Origin: Nitrospirota bacterium
GTDB lineage: Bacteria; JACPQY01
Assembly: GCA_016190245.1 (NCBI GenBank)
Contig: JACPQY010000048.1
Location: 1 to 64,000, forward strand
Direction of reading: 5' to 3'
DNA: 64,000 bases
Made by a program: the position numbers and the translations under genes. The notes beneath the pieces are model-generated. The model saw only the letters and a program-made list of their open reading frames with translations. It was not told the origin of the DNA and did not search any database. Below, in pieces: positions 1 through 7,265 of the stretch (the stretch's first letter is position 1; every line of letters starts with the position of its first letter).

Positions 1-309
1 AAGTACCGGCCCGACTTCCCGGAGCGCTTCGGCTCCATCGAACAGGCGCGCGCCCACTGCCGCGACTTCTTCGCCTGGTACAACACCGCGCACCACCACG
101 CAGGGCTCGGGCTCCTCACGCCCGAGGACGTCCACCACGGCCGCGTCGCCGAGCGCCTGGCAGCCCGCGCCACCGTGCTCGTCGCGGCCTACGCCGCACA
201 CCCCGAACGCTTCCCCGCCGGCGTGCCACGGCCCTCGGCCCCGCCCACCCAGGTGTGGATCAACCCACCCAAGACTCAGGCCCGTCGCCACGAGGAGGCG
301 CAACACTAA
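1..309 (+). CDS. IS3-family transposase, C-terminal part (5' end outside window)
   Basis: The first 309 bases read in frame 1 as 102 codons ending in TAA. The peptide contains WYNTAHHHAGLGLLTPEDVHHG, spelled here as WYNTAHHH followed by GLGLLTPEDV, which is the typical C-terminal end of the DDE integrase core (rve) of IS3-family OrfB transposases. The catalytic first and second acidic residues and the start lie before the window. The tail after the core is proline/arginine rich, as usual. It probably marks the right end of an insertion sequence, so the window may start at or near a rearrangement point. Confidence 0.85.
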   Translation, partial: KYRPDFPERFGSIEQARAHCRDFFAWYNTAHHHAGLGLLTPEDVHHGRVAERLAARATVLVAAYAAHPERFPAGVPRPSAPPTQVWINPPKTQARRHEEAQH

Positions 310-322
310 ACTCGAACATGGG

Positions 323-350
323 CTGTCTCATTTTCATTGACAGGCTCCGG
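323..350. repeat. possible right terminal repeat of the IS element
   Basis: Just after the transposase stop the sequence GGCTGTC...GACAGGC forms an imperfect inverted repeat around TCATTTTCATT. Its location 15-40 nt after the transposase stop fits an IS3-type right end, but the left end is not in the window so it cannot be matched. Confidence 0.3.
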
Positions 351-420
351 CCCATGAAAGCACAGAAGGAGTAATGGGAAACACCACGGAGCGACCCACT
401 GTTGGAGTTTTTTCACCCCC

Positions 421-455
421 AGCGAGAGACTGGGTTGTCGAGTCACTATCTCGCT
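421..455. other. small stem-loop
   Basis: AGCGAGA at 421-427 pairs perfectly with TCTCGCT at 449-455, and GACT at 427-430 can pair with AGTC at 441-444 inside it. It follows a short T tract (408-413). Function unknown; it lies between the IS end and the DUF433 gene. Confidence 0.35.
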
Positions 456-582
456 GACGGGAAGAATGGCGATCTTCCGCAAGGGGCCTAGACTTTCATG
501 TAGTATTCACCTCCGAGTTCGGGCCGTGTCTCGACCGCAGGTAGGGATCGCTGAGGGAGTAGGGCGAGAGTGGAGTTGGCGA

Positions 583-804
583 ATGGGCGGTTTCGATCGC
601 ACCACGTTCAACCCCGCAATCGTGGGCGGGCGGGCCGGTATCAGAGGGATGCGTATCCCTGTTTCCTTGATTGTCGGACAGGTTGCCCACGGGGCGAGTG
701 TTCAGGACATCCTTCAGGGCTATCCCGACCTTGAGCGCCAGGATATACAGCAGACGCTCGAATACGCCGCTTGGCTGGCGCAGGAGCAGGTAGTCGGAGC
801 CTGA
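583..804 (+). CDS. DUF433 family antitoxin-like protein (VapB45 type)
   Basis: 73 residues. The segment FNPAIVGGRAGIRGMRIPVS followed by a helical region ending in LEYAAWLAQEQ is the DUF433 signature (usually DPxxxxGxPxIxGTRIPV, then a winged helix). DUF433 proteins bind DNA and serve as antitoxins to DUF5615/PIN-like toxins. I chose ATG 583 because family similarity begins right there and a purine-rich stretch precedes it; the longer frame from 466 has no family support. The partner gene begins 9 nt after the stop, as in intact modules, but is broken. Confidence 0.8.
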   Translation: MGGFDRTTFNPAIVGGRAGIRGMRIPVSLIVGQVAHGASVQDILQGYPDLERQDIQQTLEYAAWLAQEQVVGA

Positions 805-813
805 GCCGGGCTT

Positions 814-981
814 GTGAGGTCCCTCGCCGAGATGGGTGTGGACATCCGTGTCGTGGAGTGGCTGCGCGCACAGGGGCATGAAGCGGTCCACCTTCGACCG
901 AATGATCGCACGGTCACACCTCGCATGTCCCTTCCGCGTGATTCGGATCGTGATCTGTGGCAAGCTCGGGGCGCGAGGTGA
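814..981 (+). pseudogene. truncated DUF5615 (VapC45-like) toxin remnant
   Basis: A GTG-initiated frame of 55 codons immediately follows the DUF433 gene. The first 30 residues (RSLAEMGVDIRVVEWLRAQG then HEAVHLRP) match the start of DUF5615 PIN-like toxins, which usually read MRFLADxxxxxxVVxWLRxxGHDVxxxR. The family then continues to a DHDLDF-type acidic motif; here the sequence turns into unrelated residues and ends at residue 55. The catalytic C-terminal half is therefore missing. The toxin is probably dead while its antitoxin-like partner remains intact. Confidence 0.65.
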
Positions 982-984
982 CGC

Positions 985-1428
985 ATGAATCAAGCAGAGA
1001 AGCCCAACGCCGACGAATTCCCCGTGCCGAGGTCGTTCAAGATTCTCGCGCTAGTCGTGGCACTCGCGGGTGTCCACATCGTCATCTGGTGGGGCCTCGT
1101 GTTTTCGGAGTATTACGAGAGACTCGTTTCGCCGGACCAGTTGCTTCGGATCAAGAGCTACTTGGCCGGTGATGCGGTGCTGGGAGTCCTCGCGGTTCTC
1201 ACGATCCATGGAGTCCGCCGGGCCAAGCGATGGGTATTCTTCGCCGGTGGTGGGTGCTTCGGGGCGATGAGCTACGTCGCCGCGCAGGCGGCCGTGGAGT
1301 CGCTCCTCGGCCTGACCCCGAGAGACGTTTGGACGCTCTCGGCGGTTTGGCCCTATCTGGTTCTGGGGCTGGCCGGATTGGTCGTGTTTTGGAGAAACCG
1401 GGCCTTGATGGCCCCCAGCCGGTCCTGA
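985..1428 (+). CDS. hypothetical four-helix membrane protein
   Basis: 147 residues, no family recognised. Hydrophobic segments lie at about residues 19-42, 62-80, 85-105 and 118-137, so it is predicted to be a small polytopic inner-membrane protein with a polar N-terminus. The start ATG at 985 lies 3 nt after the toxin remnant. Its stop overlaps the ATG of the next gene (TGATG), so the two are translationally coupled and probably act together in the membrane. No catalytic motif is visible. Confidence 0.65.
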   Translation: MNQAEKPNADEFPVPRSFKILALVVALAGVHIVIWWGLVFSEYYERLVSPDQLLRIKSYLAGDAVLGVLAVLTIHGVRRAKRWVFFAGGGCFGAMSYVAAQAAVESLLGLTPRDVWTLSAVWPYLVLGLAGLVVFWRNRALMAPSRS

Positions 1429-2030
1429 TGGTTGCCGGACACTTCGCGACCGCCCTCGTCCCGGCATCCCGCCTGCGCGGCGGCCCGCTGTGGCTCTTCC
1501 TGCTGGCGGCGATGGTGCCCGACTATCTTTACTTTCTCCTGTCGTTGTTCGGGCTGGAGCGGCCGCTGCCGGTGGAGTTCTGGACGACCTCCCTGAAAGA
1601 CATGCACGGAGAGATGCCGTACAGCCACAGCGGATTCTCGATCCTGGTCCAAGCCCTCGTCATGGGAGGGATCGCGTGGTTCACCACTCGCGAGCCGCGC
1701 GCGGTCCTGTGGTGTGGGGCGCTCGTCGTTGGTCACTACCTATGCGACCTGCTCGCCGGTTTCCAGCACGAGATCGCGGGTATCGGATCGCCGATGATCG
1801 GGTTCAACTTCTACAACAATGCCCCAGTTATGGCGCTGGCCCTCGAGGCGCTCCTCTCGGCCGGCTGTGTCTTCTGGCTTGTCCGTGGGCGGCGTCGGTC
1901 GAACCTCCCGCTCACTCCGCGCCAGAAGGTCCTCCTGTACGTGGTGTTCGTGGGCGGATCGTTTCTGCTCCTGCCCATCGCGAACGAGTCTCTTCTGGAC
2001 TCCCTTTCGTCGATCGCGGGCCCCCGGTAG
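1428..2030 (+). CDS. YdjM/YbcI-like membrane-bound metal-dependent hydrolase
   Basis: 200 residues. The pattern GHFATALVP, MVPDYLYF, YSHSG and VVGHYLCDLLAG gives the spaced His/Asp set (H, PD, HS, HxxxD) seen in the YdjM/LexA-regulated inner-membrane family (PF04307). About four to five transmembrane segments are visible. Start ATG 1428 is coupled by a one-base overlap to the upstream membrane protein. The substrate of this family is not established, so only the fold-level assignment is made. A GC-rich hairpin (CGGCGCG at 2036-2042 with CGCGCCG at 2059-2065) follows the stop and may end transcription. Confidence 0.7.
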   Translation: MVAGHFATALVPASRLRGGPLWLFLLAAMVPDYLYFLLSLFGLERPLPVEFWTTSLKDMHGEMPYSHSGFSILVQALVMGGIAWFTTREPRAVLWCGALVVGHYLCDLLAGFQHEIAGIGSPMIGFNFYNNAPVMALALEALLSAGCVFWLVRGRRRSNLPLTPRQKVLLYVVFVGGSFLLLPIANESLLDSLSSIAGPR

Positions 2031-2070
2031 GCCATCGGCGCGGGCGGACGCCGGCGGTCGCGCCGGATTC

Positions 2071-2155
2071 TTGCGTCGCAAGAGGGCGTGTTGCTCTGCA
2101 ACATACCCCCCTTGACAGGCCTTCCCGGGTATGCCACAATTGTCGCAATGCAACA
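2071..2155 (+). promoter_or_regulatory. three phased TTGC-N3-GCAA operator dyads around the phasin-like promoter
   Basis: Three related dyads are visible: TTGC-GTC-GCAA (2071-2081), TGTTGC-TCT-GCAACA (2089-2103, perfect) and TGTCGC-AAT-GCAACA (2141-2155, one mismatch). Their centres are at 2076, 2096 and 2148, i.e. 20 and 52 bp apart, close to 2 and 5 helical turns. The third overlaps the predicted transcription start, the other two lie upstream of the -35. This looks like an operator set for a repressor able to loop DNA. The half-site resembles, from memory, the CTGC-N3-GCAG type of site bound by the PHA regulator PhaR. Confidence 0.65.
2112..2140 (+). promoter_or_regulatory. sigma-70 promoter of the phasin-like gene
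   Basis: TTGACA at 2112-2117, a 17-nt spacer, and CACAAT at 2135-2140. It is flanked by the dyads described separately. The transcript would have a leader of about 135 nt before the start codon at 2282. Confidence 0.7.
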
Positions 2156-2281
2156 TACAACGGTGCAGCAAAAAGAACCGGCCGGGCGACTGGCCGGGAT
2201 GGAGGCCCGGCTCCCGGGAACGTGGCGAAGCCTGATCCCCGGGGGGCCGGAGTGGTCCGGAGTTCTTGAAGGAGGATTTCC

Positions 2282-2602
2282 ATGCCTGCGAGAAAAAGGA
2301 ACGTCGGTGCGAAAGCGCCGGAAACCAAGGGGCCGGAGAGCGTCGAAAAGGCCGAGCGAGTGGCTCGCTCTGTGGCGAAGCGCGCGTTCGAATTGGCTGA
2401 GCGCGTGGCCGATGGCGTCGATGAAGCGGCGGAACGGGTGATCTCCACGGCGGAGGACCTGAGCGGAGTGGAAGGCAAGTCCGCCCGGAAGTTCGTGCGA
2501 ACGTTGTCCGAGGCCCGCGATCGGGGCCTGTGTCAGGCCAAGGATCGCACCTCGAAGTGGATCGGTAACGTGGCCGAGCTGGTTGGGGGGATCGCGAAGT
2601 AG
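2282..2602 (+). CDS. small helical, phasin-like protein
   Basis: 106 residues, lysine/alanine/glutamate rich, with a basic N-terminus (MPARKRN) followed by amphipathic helices of the type AERVARSVAKRAFELAERVA. No catalytic motif or signal peptide. Size, charge pattern and amphipathic helices fit phasins or related granule/nucleoid-associated proteins, but no family motif is decisive. A strong ribosome site (GAAGGAGG) precedes ATG 2282. The promoter with PhaR-like dyads supports, without proving, a link to polyhydroxyalkanoate granules. It could instead be a histone-like protein. Confidence 0.6.
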   Translation: MPARKRNVGAKAPETKGPESVEKAERVARSVAKRAFELAERVADGVDEAAERVISTAEDLSGVEGKSARKFVRTLSEARDRGLCQAKDRTSKWIGNVAELVGGIAK

Positions 2603-2619
2603 TCAACGTTGGTTGGAAT

Positions 2620-2649
2620 GGGGAGGCCGATGTCCCTCCAGGCCTCCCC
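2620..2649 (+). terminator. GC-rich hairpin after the phasin-like gene
   Basis: GGGGAGGCC (2620-2628) and GGCCTCCCC (2641-2649) form a perfect 9-bp stem with a 12-nt loop 18 nt after the stop codon. There is no clear T tract, so it may act as a terminator or as a 3' stabiliser. Confidence 0.5.
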
Positions 2650-2712
2650 CGGCTCTTCTCCCGAATGCTGGCTTGCCGAAGTGGCGGCAGCCGGAGAGGT
2701 GCATGGAAGTAG

Positions 2713-3618
2713 ATGGAGGGCGCTCCCAAAGGTCTGATTTTCGATATCCAGAGGTTTTCGGTCCATGATGGGCCGGGGATCCGGACGACGGTCTTTCTCA
2801 AGGGCTGTCCCCTCCGCTGCCCGTGGTGCCAGAACCCGGAGTCGCTGCGGCCGCGCGCAGAGATCGCCTTCTACGCCGACCGCTGTCGCGGGTCCGGTGG
2901 ATGCTTTCCACATTGCGAGGCACGGGCGCTTCGCAGGGATGGGGACCGCGTGGACAGAATCCGATGCGACGCCTGCTCGGCCTGTGTGGACGCATGCCCG
3001 TACAACGCCTACCAATTGGTGGGGCGGGAGATGGGGGTTGAGCCGCTCATCGAGGAGATTCTGCGTGACCGGCCGTTCTATGAGACGTCCGGGGGGGGTG
3101 TGACGTTCTCCGGTGGCGAGCCCACGCTCCAGATGGAGTTCCTCGGGGCGGTGGCCGCGCGGTGCCGGGAGTCGGGTGTGAGGGTCTGTCTCCAGACCTG
3201 CGGTCTCTTTGGTTGGGAGGCGTTCGAGCCGCTTCTTGGCCTGTTCGAATTCATCCAGTTCGATCTCAAGATCATTGACGCGGAAGAACACCGGGCCGTG
3301 ATGGGGGCCGACAATCGCGTGGTACTTGGCAACGCGCGGCGGCTGGTGGAGTTGAAGGCCCCGGTGGTGTTCCGCATGCCCGTGGTGCCGGGATTCACCG
3401 ATCCCGTCTCGAATCTCCGGGACGTCGCGGCCTTTCTGGGCGAACTCGGCGTGAGCGGCCTTCATCTGCTGCCCTATCATGCGATGGGCGAGGCCAAGCT
3501 GCCCCGATTGGGCTATCCGCTGCCGGCCTTGGGGATTCCCGAGTCGACGAACGGAAGGGAGGCGTTGGGCCGGGCCGAGCGCTACTTCCGGGAGGCGGGA
3601 TTCGAGGTCGCGGCGTGA
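2713..3618 (+). CDS. glycyl radical enzyme activating protein (radical SAM)
   Basis: 301 residues. Radical SAM cluster motif CPLRCPWC (Cys32, Cys36, Cys39), then two inserted ferredoxin-type clusters (Cys58/64/68 and Cys85/88/91/95), and the SAM-contacting GGEP at about 134-137. This architecture is that of activases of non-PFL glycyl radical enzymes, such as those of HpdA, BssD and CutD type. It abstracts hydrogen from the active glycine of its partner, encoded immediately downstream with a 4-bp overlap (GTGA). Start ATG 2713 is chosen for the conserved start; ATG 2703 in another frame is not used. Confidence 0.9.
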   Translation: MEGAPKGLIFDIQRFSVHDGPGIRTTVFLKGCPLRCPWCQNPESLRPRAEIAFYADRCRGSGGCFPHCEARALRRDGDRVDRIRCDACSACVDACPYNAYQLVGREMGVEPLIEEILRDRPFYETSGGGVTFSGGEPTLQMEFLGAVAARCRESGVRVCLQTCGLFGWEAFEPLLGLFEFIQFDLKIIDAEEHRAVMGADNRVVLGNARRLVELKAPVVFRMPVVPGFTDPVSNLRDVAAFLGELGVSGLHLLPYHAMGEAKLPRLGYPLPALGIPESTNGREALGRAERYFREAGFEVAA

Positions 3619-6029
3619 GCGGGGCGTTTCTCTCCACCCAGCCGGCGCTGGACGTGAGCGATCGCGTCCGGGCGCTCCACGAGGAGGTCCGCGGTTCGGC
3701 CCCGGGGCTCTGCGCGGAGCGTGCCCTGCTCGTTACGCGCTATTTCAAGGGAGCGAAGGACGGCGGCGTGCCGCTCGCAATCCGGAAGGCGAGGGCGCTG
3801 GCGCACATCCTGGTACACAAGACCGTGCGGATCCATCCGCGCGAGCTTCTCGTGGGGAATTTCACGTCGTACCGCGTGGGGGGGCAGCTCTTTCCGGAAC
3901 TTCACGGACTGGGCATGATGGAGGATCTCTTCCGGTTTCCGCGGAGAGCGGTGAACCCGCTCCGCGTCGCCCCCGCCGACCGGCGGCGACTCCTGCGGGA
4001 GGTGCTCCCCTTCTGGGCGACCCGGGTCATGATGGTCAAGGCCAGGCCGTTCCCGGAGTCCGTCCGCTTCCTGCGCGAGATGGCCGATCCTACGCACTAC
4101 CTCATCAACGAGGTCGCGGGGATCTCGCATTTCGTCCCCGACTATCCCGGCCTCGTGGCGAGGGGGATGGACGGCTACCGGCAGGAGATCGCTCAGAGGA
4201 AGCGTGAGGTCGAGACCGGCTCGGGGGAAGCGCATTTCCTCGATGCCGCCGGCGTCGCTTGCGATGCGCTGGACCTCTTCGCGGATCGTTATCGTCTCGA
4301 TGCGACGGCGAGGGCCGGTGAGGAAAAGGATCCGGTTCGCCGCGATGAGCTGGAGGCGATCGCCGCGGTCTGCGGCCGTGTTCCCCGGAAGCCGGCCAGG
4401 ACCTTCCGCGAGGCCCTTCAGGCGATCCTGTTTGCCCAGATCGCCTTGAATCTCGAATCGCTCGACAATTCGGTCTGTCCGGGCCGGCTGGATCAGATTC
4501 TCAACCCCTACTATCAGAAGGATTGCGCGGAAGGGCGGCTGGATCGCGACGGGGCGCTTGAGTTGCTCGGCTGCTTTGCCGTGAAGCTGTGCGAGATCGT
4601 GCCCGCGTTTTCACGCCGCGGCACGCGATTTCACGGAGGGATGTTCAATGGTCAGGTGGTGGTTGTCGGCGGGACCGATCGCGAGGGAAGGGACGTCTCC
4701 AACGACGTCACGTTCTTGTTGCTGGAATTGATGGATGCGTTAAGGACGCGGCAACCGAACTACCACGCACGGGTACATTCCGGCAGCCCGAGCCGATATC
4801 GCGCCAGGATCGCGTCGGCCCTCGCTCGAGGGGCGGTTTCGCCCGCGGTGTACAACGACGACGTGATCGTCCCGTTGCTTCAGGGGCGGGGCATTGCCCC
4901 GGCGGATGCGCGCGACTACGCGAATGTCGGTTGCGTGGAGCCGGTGGCGGCGGGGAAGAGCTTTCTCTCGACGGATGCCGCCCTTTTCAACCTGCCGCTC
5001 TGCCTGGAACTCGCCCTCAACCGGGGCCGACGCTTCGGTGCGTTGCGGAGGATCGGGGCGGCAACACCGGACCCGTCCCGGTGCGGGGCTCTGGAGGATC
5101 TGGTCGAGTGGTTTCGGTTACAGGTCGAGTGGGGAGTGACCCGCCTCCTGGAGGACTTGCGGGGTGTGGAAAGGGCGAATGCCCGATGGCATCCCACGCC
5201 GCTCACGTCCATGCTCCTCGAGGGGTGCCTCGAAGGGGCCACGGACTCGACGGCGGGCGGGGCGCGCTACAACGGGAGCGGGATCCAAGGGGTGGGCGTC
5301 GTGGAGGTGGGCGACAGTCTCGCGGCGATCGAGGACGTTGTTTTTCGGAAAAGAGCGGCGACGCTCGGGGAGGTGGCTCGAGCCTGTCGGCGCAACTTCC
5401 GTGGGTTTGACGATCTCCACGCGAGGCTCTGCGGCGCGCCAAAGTATGGCAACGATGATGCGCAGGCGGACAGGTGTGTGGGACGCGCCATCGAAGTTTT
5501 CGAGTCCTGCTTGCGAGGGAAGCAAAACACGCGGGGTGGCGAATACGCGGCGGGGTTCTACTCGGTCACATCCCACGTGGCCTTCGGCTTGAAGGTTGGC
5601 GCCCTCCCGAGTGGCAGAGGAGCCGGGGAGTCGTTTTCGTCGGGAATCTCGGCGGGCAGCGGACGCGATCGGCACGGTCCCACGGCCCTTCTGCGTTCGC
5701 AAGCTGCGTTGCCGCTCCACCTTGCCGGAAACGGCGTCAATTTCAACTTGCAGATGGATCCGTGGGCCGTGAAGGGGGCTGATGGGGCGGTCAGACTTCG
5801 GGCACTGATCGATGGTGCGTTCGCGGCCGGCTGCATGCAGATGCAGGTCAACGTCCTCGATCCGAAAGTCTTGATCGAGGCACGGGACAACCCGACCCGA
5901 TATCCGGGGCTGCTGGTGCGCGTCTCCGGCTATTCGGCGTACTTCAACGACCTCTCCCCCGCGATGAAGGAGGAAATCATCCGCCGCACGATACACAGCG
6001 CCCCGGGCGAAGCCCCCGGCGCGGTCTGA
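3615..6029 (+). CDS. glycyl radical enzyme, dehydratase/lyase-like
   Basis: 804 residues. The thiyl-radical cysteine lies in NVGCVEPVAAG (Cys440) and the glycyl radical in RVSGYSAYF (Gly772), near the C-terminus as required. The Cys-x-Glu pair (GCVE) is typical of eliminases such as glycerol/propanediol dehydratase, choline TMA-lyase and hydroxyproline dehydratase, and differs from the CC pair of pyruvate formate-lyase. The substrate cannot be read from sequence. No microcompartment genes are nearby. It starts at GTG 3615 overlapping the activase stop. It implies at least occasional anoxic metabolism, since such radicals are destroyed by oxygen. Confidence 0.9.
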   Translation: MSGAFLSTQPALDVSDRVRALHEEVRGSAPGLCAERALLVTRYFKGAKDGGVPLAIRKARALAHILVHKTVRIHPRELLVGNFTSYRVGGQLFPELHGLGMMEDLFRFPRRAVNPLRVAPADRRRLLREVLPFWATRVMMVKARPFPESVRFLREMADPTHYLINEVAGISHFVPDYPGLVARGMDGYRQEIAQRKREVETGSGEAHFLDAAGVACDALDLFADRYRLDATARAGEEKDPVRRDELEAIAAVCGRVPRKPARTFREALQAILFAQIALNLESLDNSVCPGRLDQILNPYYQKDCAEGRLDRDGALELLGCFAVKLCEIVPAFSRRGTRFHGGMFNGQVVVVGGTDREGRDVSNDVTFLLLELMDALRTRQPNYHARVHSGSPSRYRARIASALARGAVSPAVYNDDVIVPLLQGRGIAPADARDYANVGCVEPVAAGKSFLSTDAALFNLPLCLELALNRGRRFGALRRIGAATPDPSRCGALEDLVEWFRLQVEWGVTRLLEDLRGVERANARWHPTPLTSMLLEGCLEGATDSTAGGARYNGSGIQGVGVVEVGDSLAAIEDVVFRKRAATLGEVARACRRNFRGFDDLHARLCGAPKYGNDDAQADRCVGRAIEVFESCLRGKQNTRGGEYAAGFYSVTSHVAFGLKVGALPSGRGAGESFSSGISAGSGRDRHGPTALLRSQAALPLHLAGNGVNFNLQMDPWAVKGADGAVRLRALIDGAFAAGCMQMQVNVLDPKVLIEARDNPTRYPGLLVRVSGYSAYFNDLSPAMKEEIIRRTIHSAPGEAPGAV

Positions 6030-6063
6030 GCGGCAGGGACACGCCGAGGGGGGGGGGGTGGCG

Positions 6064-6092
6064 CAGAGTCCCCCCCCCGGACGACGACTCTG
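6064..6092. terminator. hairpin between convergent genes
   Basis: CAGAGTC (6064-6070) pairs with GACTCTG (6086-6092) across a C-rich loop, between the convergent glycyl radical enzyme gene and the minus-strand secreted protein. A long G tract lies just before it. It has no T tract on either strand; a bidirectional terminator is likely but unproven. Confidence 0.45.
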
Positions 6093-6103
6093 TGGGGTGA
6101 AAC

Positions 6104-6523
6104 CTACTTCCCGGTTGCTGGGGCTTTCTCTTCCTGCTTAGGAGGGGCCGCCGACCCGGCCGTGGCCGCCGGCGCAGGAGCCTGGGGTTGGTCCGATTTC
6201 GCGGCCATGACTTTCTTGATGGAGGTCAGTGACCCTGCGGCCACTTCGGCTTCAACATTGTCGCCGACCTTGATGCCCTTGGTTTGATCGGGCTTGGCCT
6301 TGACAACGACCTTCTTGTCCTTCGAGACCTCGATCGTGACTGACTTCCCTTCCGTGACTGCGGCGACGACCCCGCTCAGCTTCTCAGCCTGCGGGGCGGG
6401 AGCGGCCGCTTGAACGGCGGGCTTGGTTTCAGGTTGCGAAGCTGCTTTCTCTTCGGCCGAAGCTGCCTGGCCCATCAGAAAGGCGGCGACGACGGCACCG
6501 GCAAGTGTGGTACGTAGATCCAT
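6104..6523 (-). CDS. small secreted protein with DUF5666-like core
   Basis: 139 residues. A signal peptide is visible (hydrophobic AGAVVAAFLMGQAASA, cleavage after ASA), then a low-complexity Ala/Pro/Gln/Lys stretch, a compact core LSGVVAAVTEGKSVTIEVSK with KVGDNVEAEV, and another Ala/Pro-rich tail. The core has the alternating beta pattern of small OB-like periplasmic domains. ATG 6523 is chosen because AAAGGAGG precedes it by 8 nt and the signal peptide starts there. Function unknown; the Ala/Pro-rich linkers suggest a periplasmic or envelope-bound role. Confidence 0.65.
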   Translation of the reverse strand: MDLRTTLAGAVVAAFLMGQAASAEEKAASQPETKPAVQAAAPAPQAEKLSGVVAAVTEGKSVTIEVSKDKKVVVKAKPDQTKGIKVGDNVEAEVAAGSLTSIKKVMAAKSDQPQAPAPAATAGSAAPPKQEEKAPATGK

Positions 6524-6737
6524 GCTGACGGTTCCTCCTTTCGGTCCCATGATCCGCCCCAGAAAGCCGTTTCCGACGATGTCTGTCGGATCCACCGAGC
6601 CAAGGTCGTTCTTGGGACGCGGCATGGGAACGCGATTCCAATTCCAGATGGCACAGCAAGTCGAAGGCCAGCCGCGAGGGGCCCAACGTATTGGGAGAAC
6701 AGATGCTCTTTGGAATCGGCAGCTCCTTCCCGTGCAG

Positions 6738-6756
6738 GACTGCATGAGTTGCAGTC
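6738..6756. promoter_or_regulatory. candidate enhancer (UAS) dyad for the NtrC-type activator
   Basis: GACTGC-N7-GCAGTC is a perfect 6-bp dyad centred about 235 bp upstream of the predicted sigma-54 start site, a normal distance for an enhancer-binding protein. Only one copy is visible. Confidence 0.4.
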
Positions 6757-6956
6757 GAGCCGGGCGATTTCGGGCACGCTTGCAGAGCATCGTCTTGACT
6801 TACATACAGTTAGGTGGATCTCCGATGAACTGCAAAATGAGGTCAGCAGGGGGCGTCCCGGAGCATCCGCCTTGGGAAAGATGGCGGGTGGCGTGTCTAA
6901 CGTATTTCAATCACGGACTCCCCGTGACGCTTCGAGCGCCTGGCTGCTCGGGCTAT

Positions 6957-6972
6957 TGGCACCGGCATTGCT
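6957..6972 (+). promoter_or_regulatory. sigma-54 promoter
   Basis: TGGCAC-CGGCA-TTGCT matches the -24/-12 consensus TGGCAC-N5-TTGCW at every specified base. It lies about 70 nt upstream of the 58-residue ORF and reads toward the histidine kinase and the NtrC-type regulator, whose AAA+ domain carries the sigma-54 contact motif. Confidence 0.75.
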
Positions 6973-7028
6973 CTCGAAAGGCGGAAAGCGGGGATTCAAT
7001 GGCCACGGCGATTTTCTGAGAGACGACC

Positions 7029-7205
7029 ATGATAGAAAGGCTGCGGCGGAAAGTACCCTGCGTCGAATGCAGCCTTGCGATGTACGACCTCCTCGGTTGG
7101 AAGTGCCGCTATTGTGGAGCCATCTGGCCAGCCATGGACCGCGGGACGGTTTTCTCTGTCTTTCTGATTGCCATGGTGGCCGCGTTGGCGATCTCTCTGC
7201 GATGA
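7029..7205 (+). CDS. 58-residue zinc-ribbon protein with C-terminal membrane anchor
   Basis: ATG 7029 opens a 58-residue frame with CVEC (residues 11-14) and CRYC (26-29), a treble-clef/zinc-ribbon spacing, followed by a hydrophobic C-terminal helix of about 18 residues (FSVFLIAMVAALAISL) ending at Arg58. It is the first gene after the sigma-54 promoter and precedes the histidine kinase by 60 bp. The four spaced cysteines and clean membrane helix argue against chance. It may be a membrane-tethered accessory of the two-component system; no family name is known to me. Confidence 0.6.
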   Translation: MIERLRRKVPCVECSLAMYDLLGWKCRYCGAIWPAMDRGTVFSVFLIAMVAALAISLR

Positions 7206-7265
7206 GATTCGCGTCGGCTGCGGGGCATCGCGCCCCGGGCCCGAGATTGAGCGAGCGGGACGAAG

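Larger units (their letters stand above)
6524..7028. other. 505-bp divergent regulatory region
   Basis: No convincing gene on either strand; open frames here have no recognisable composition or start signals. It contains the ribosome site of the minus-strand secreted protein (near 6530-6540), a perfect dyad at 6738-6756 and a consensus sigma-54 promoter at 6957-6972 pointing to the plus-strand signalling genes. Confidence 0.6.

Noticed and set aside
466-582. 39-codon N-terminal extension of the DUF433 frame
   Set aside because: No similarity to the family, no ribosome site at 466, and the DUF433 motif starts at the internal ATG 583.
6475-6777. Minus-strand 100-codon frame with a CNSC motif
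   Set aside because: Only one CxxC pair, no ribosome site, overlaps the start of the secreted protein and the regulatory region.
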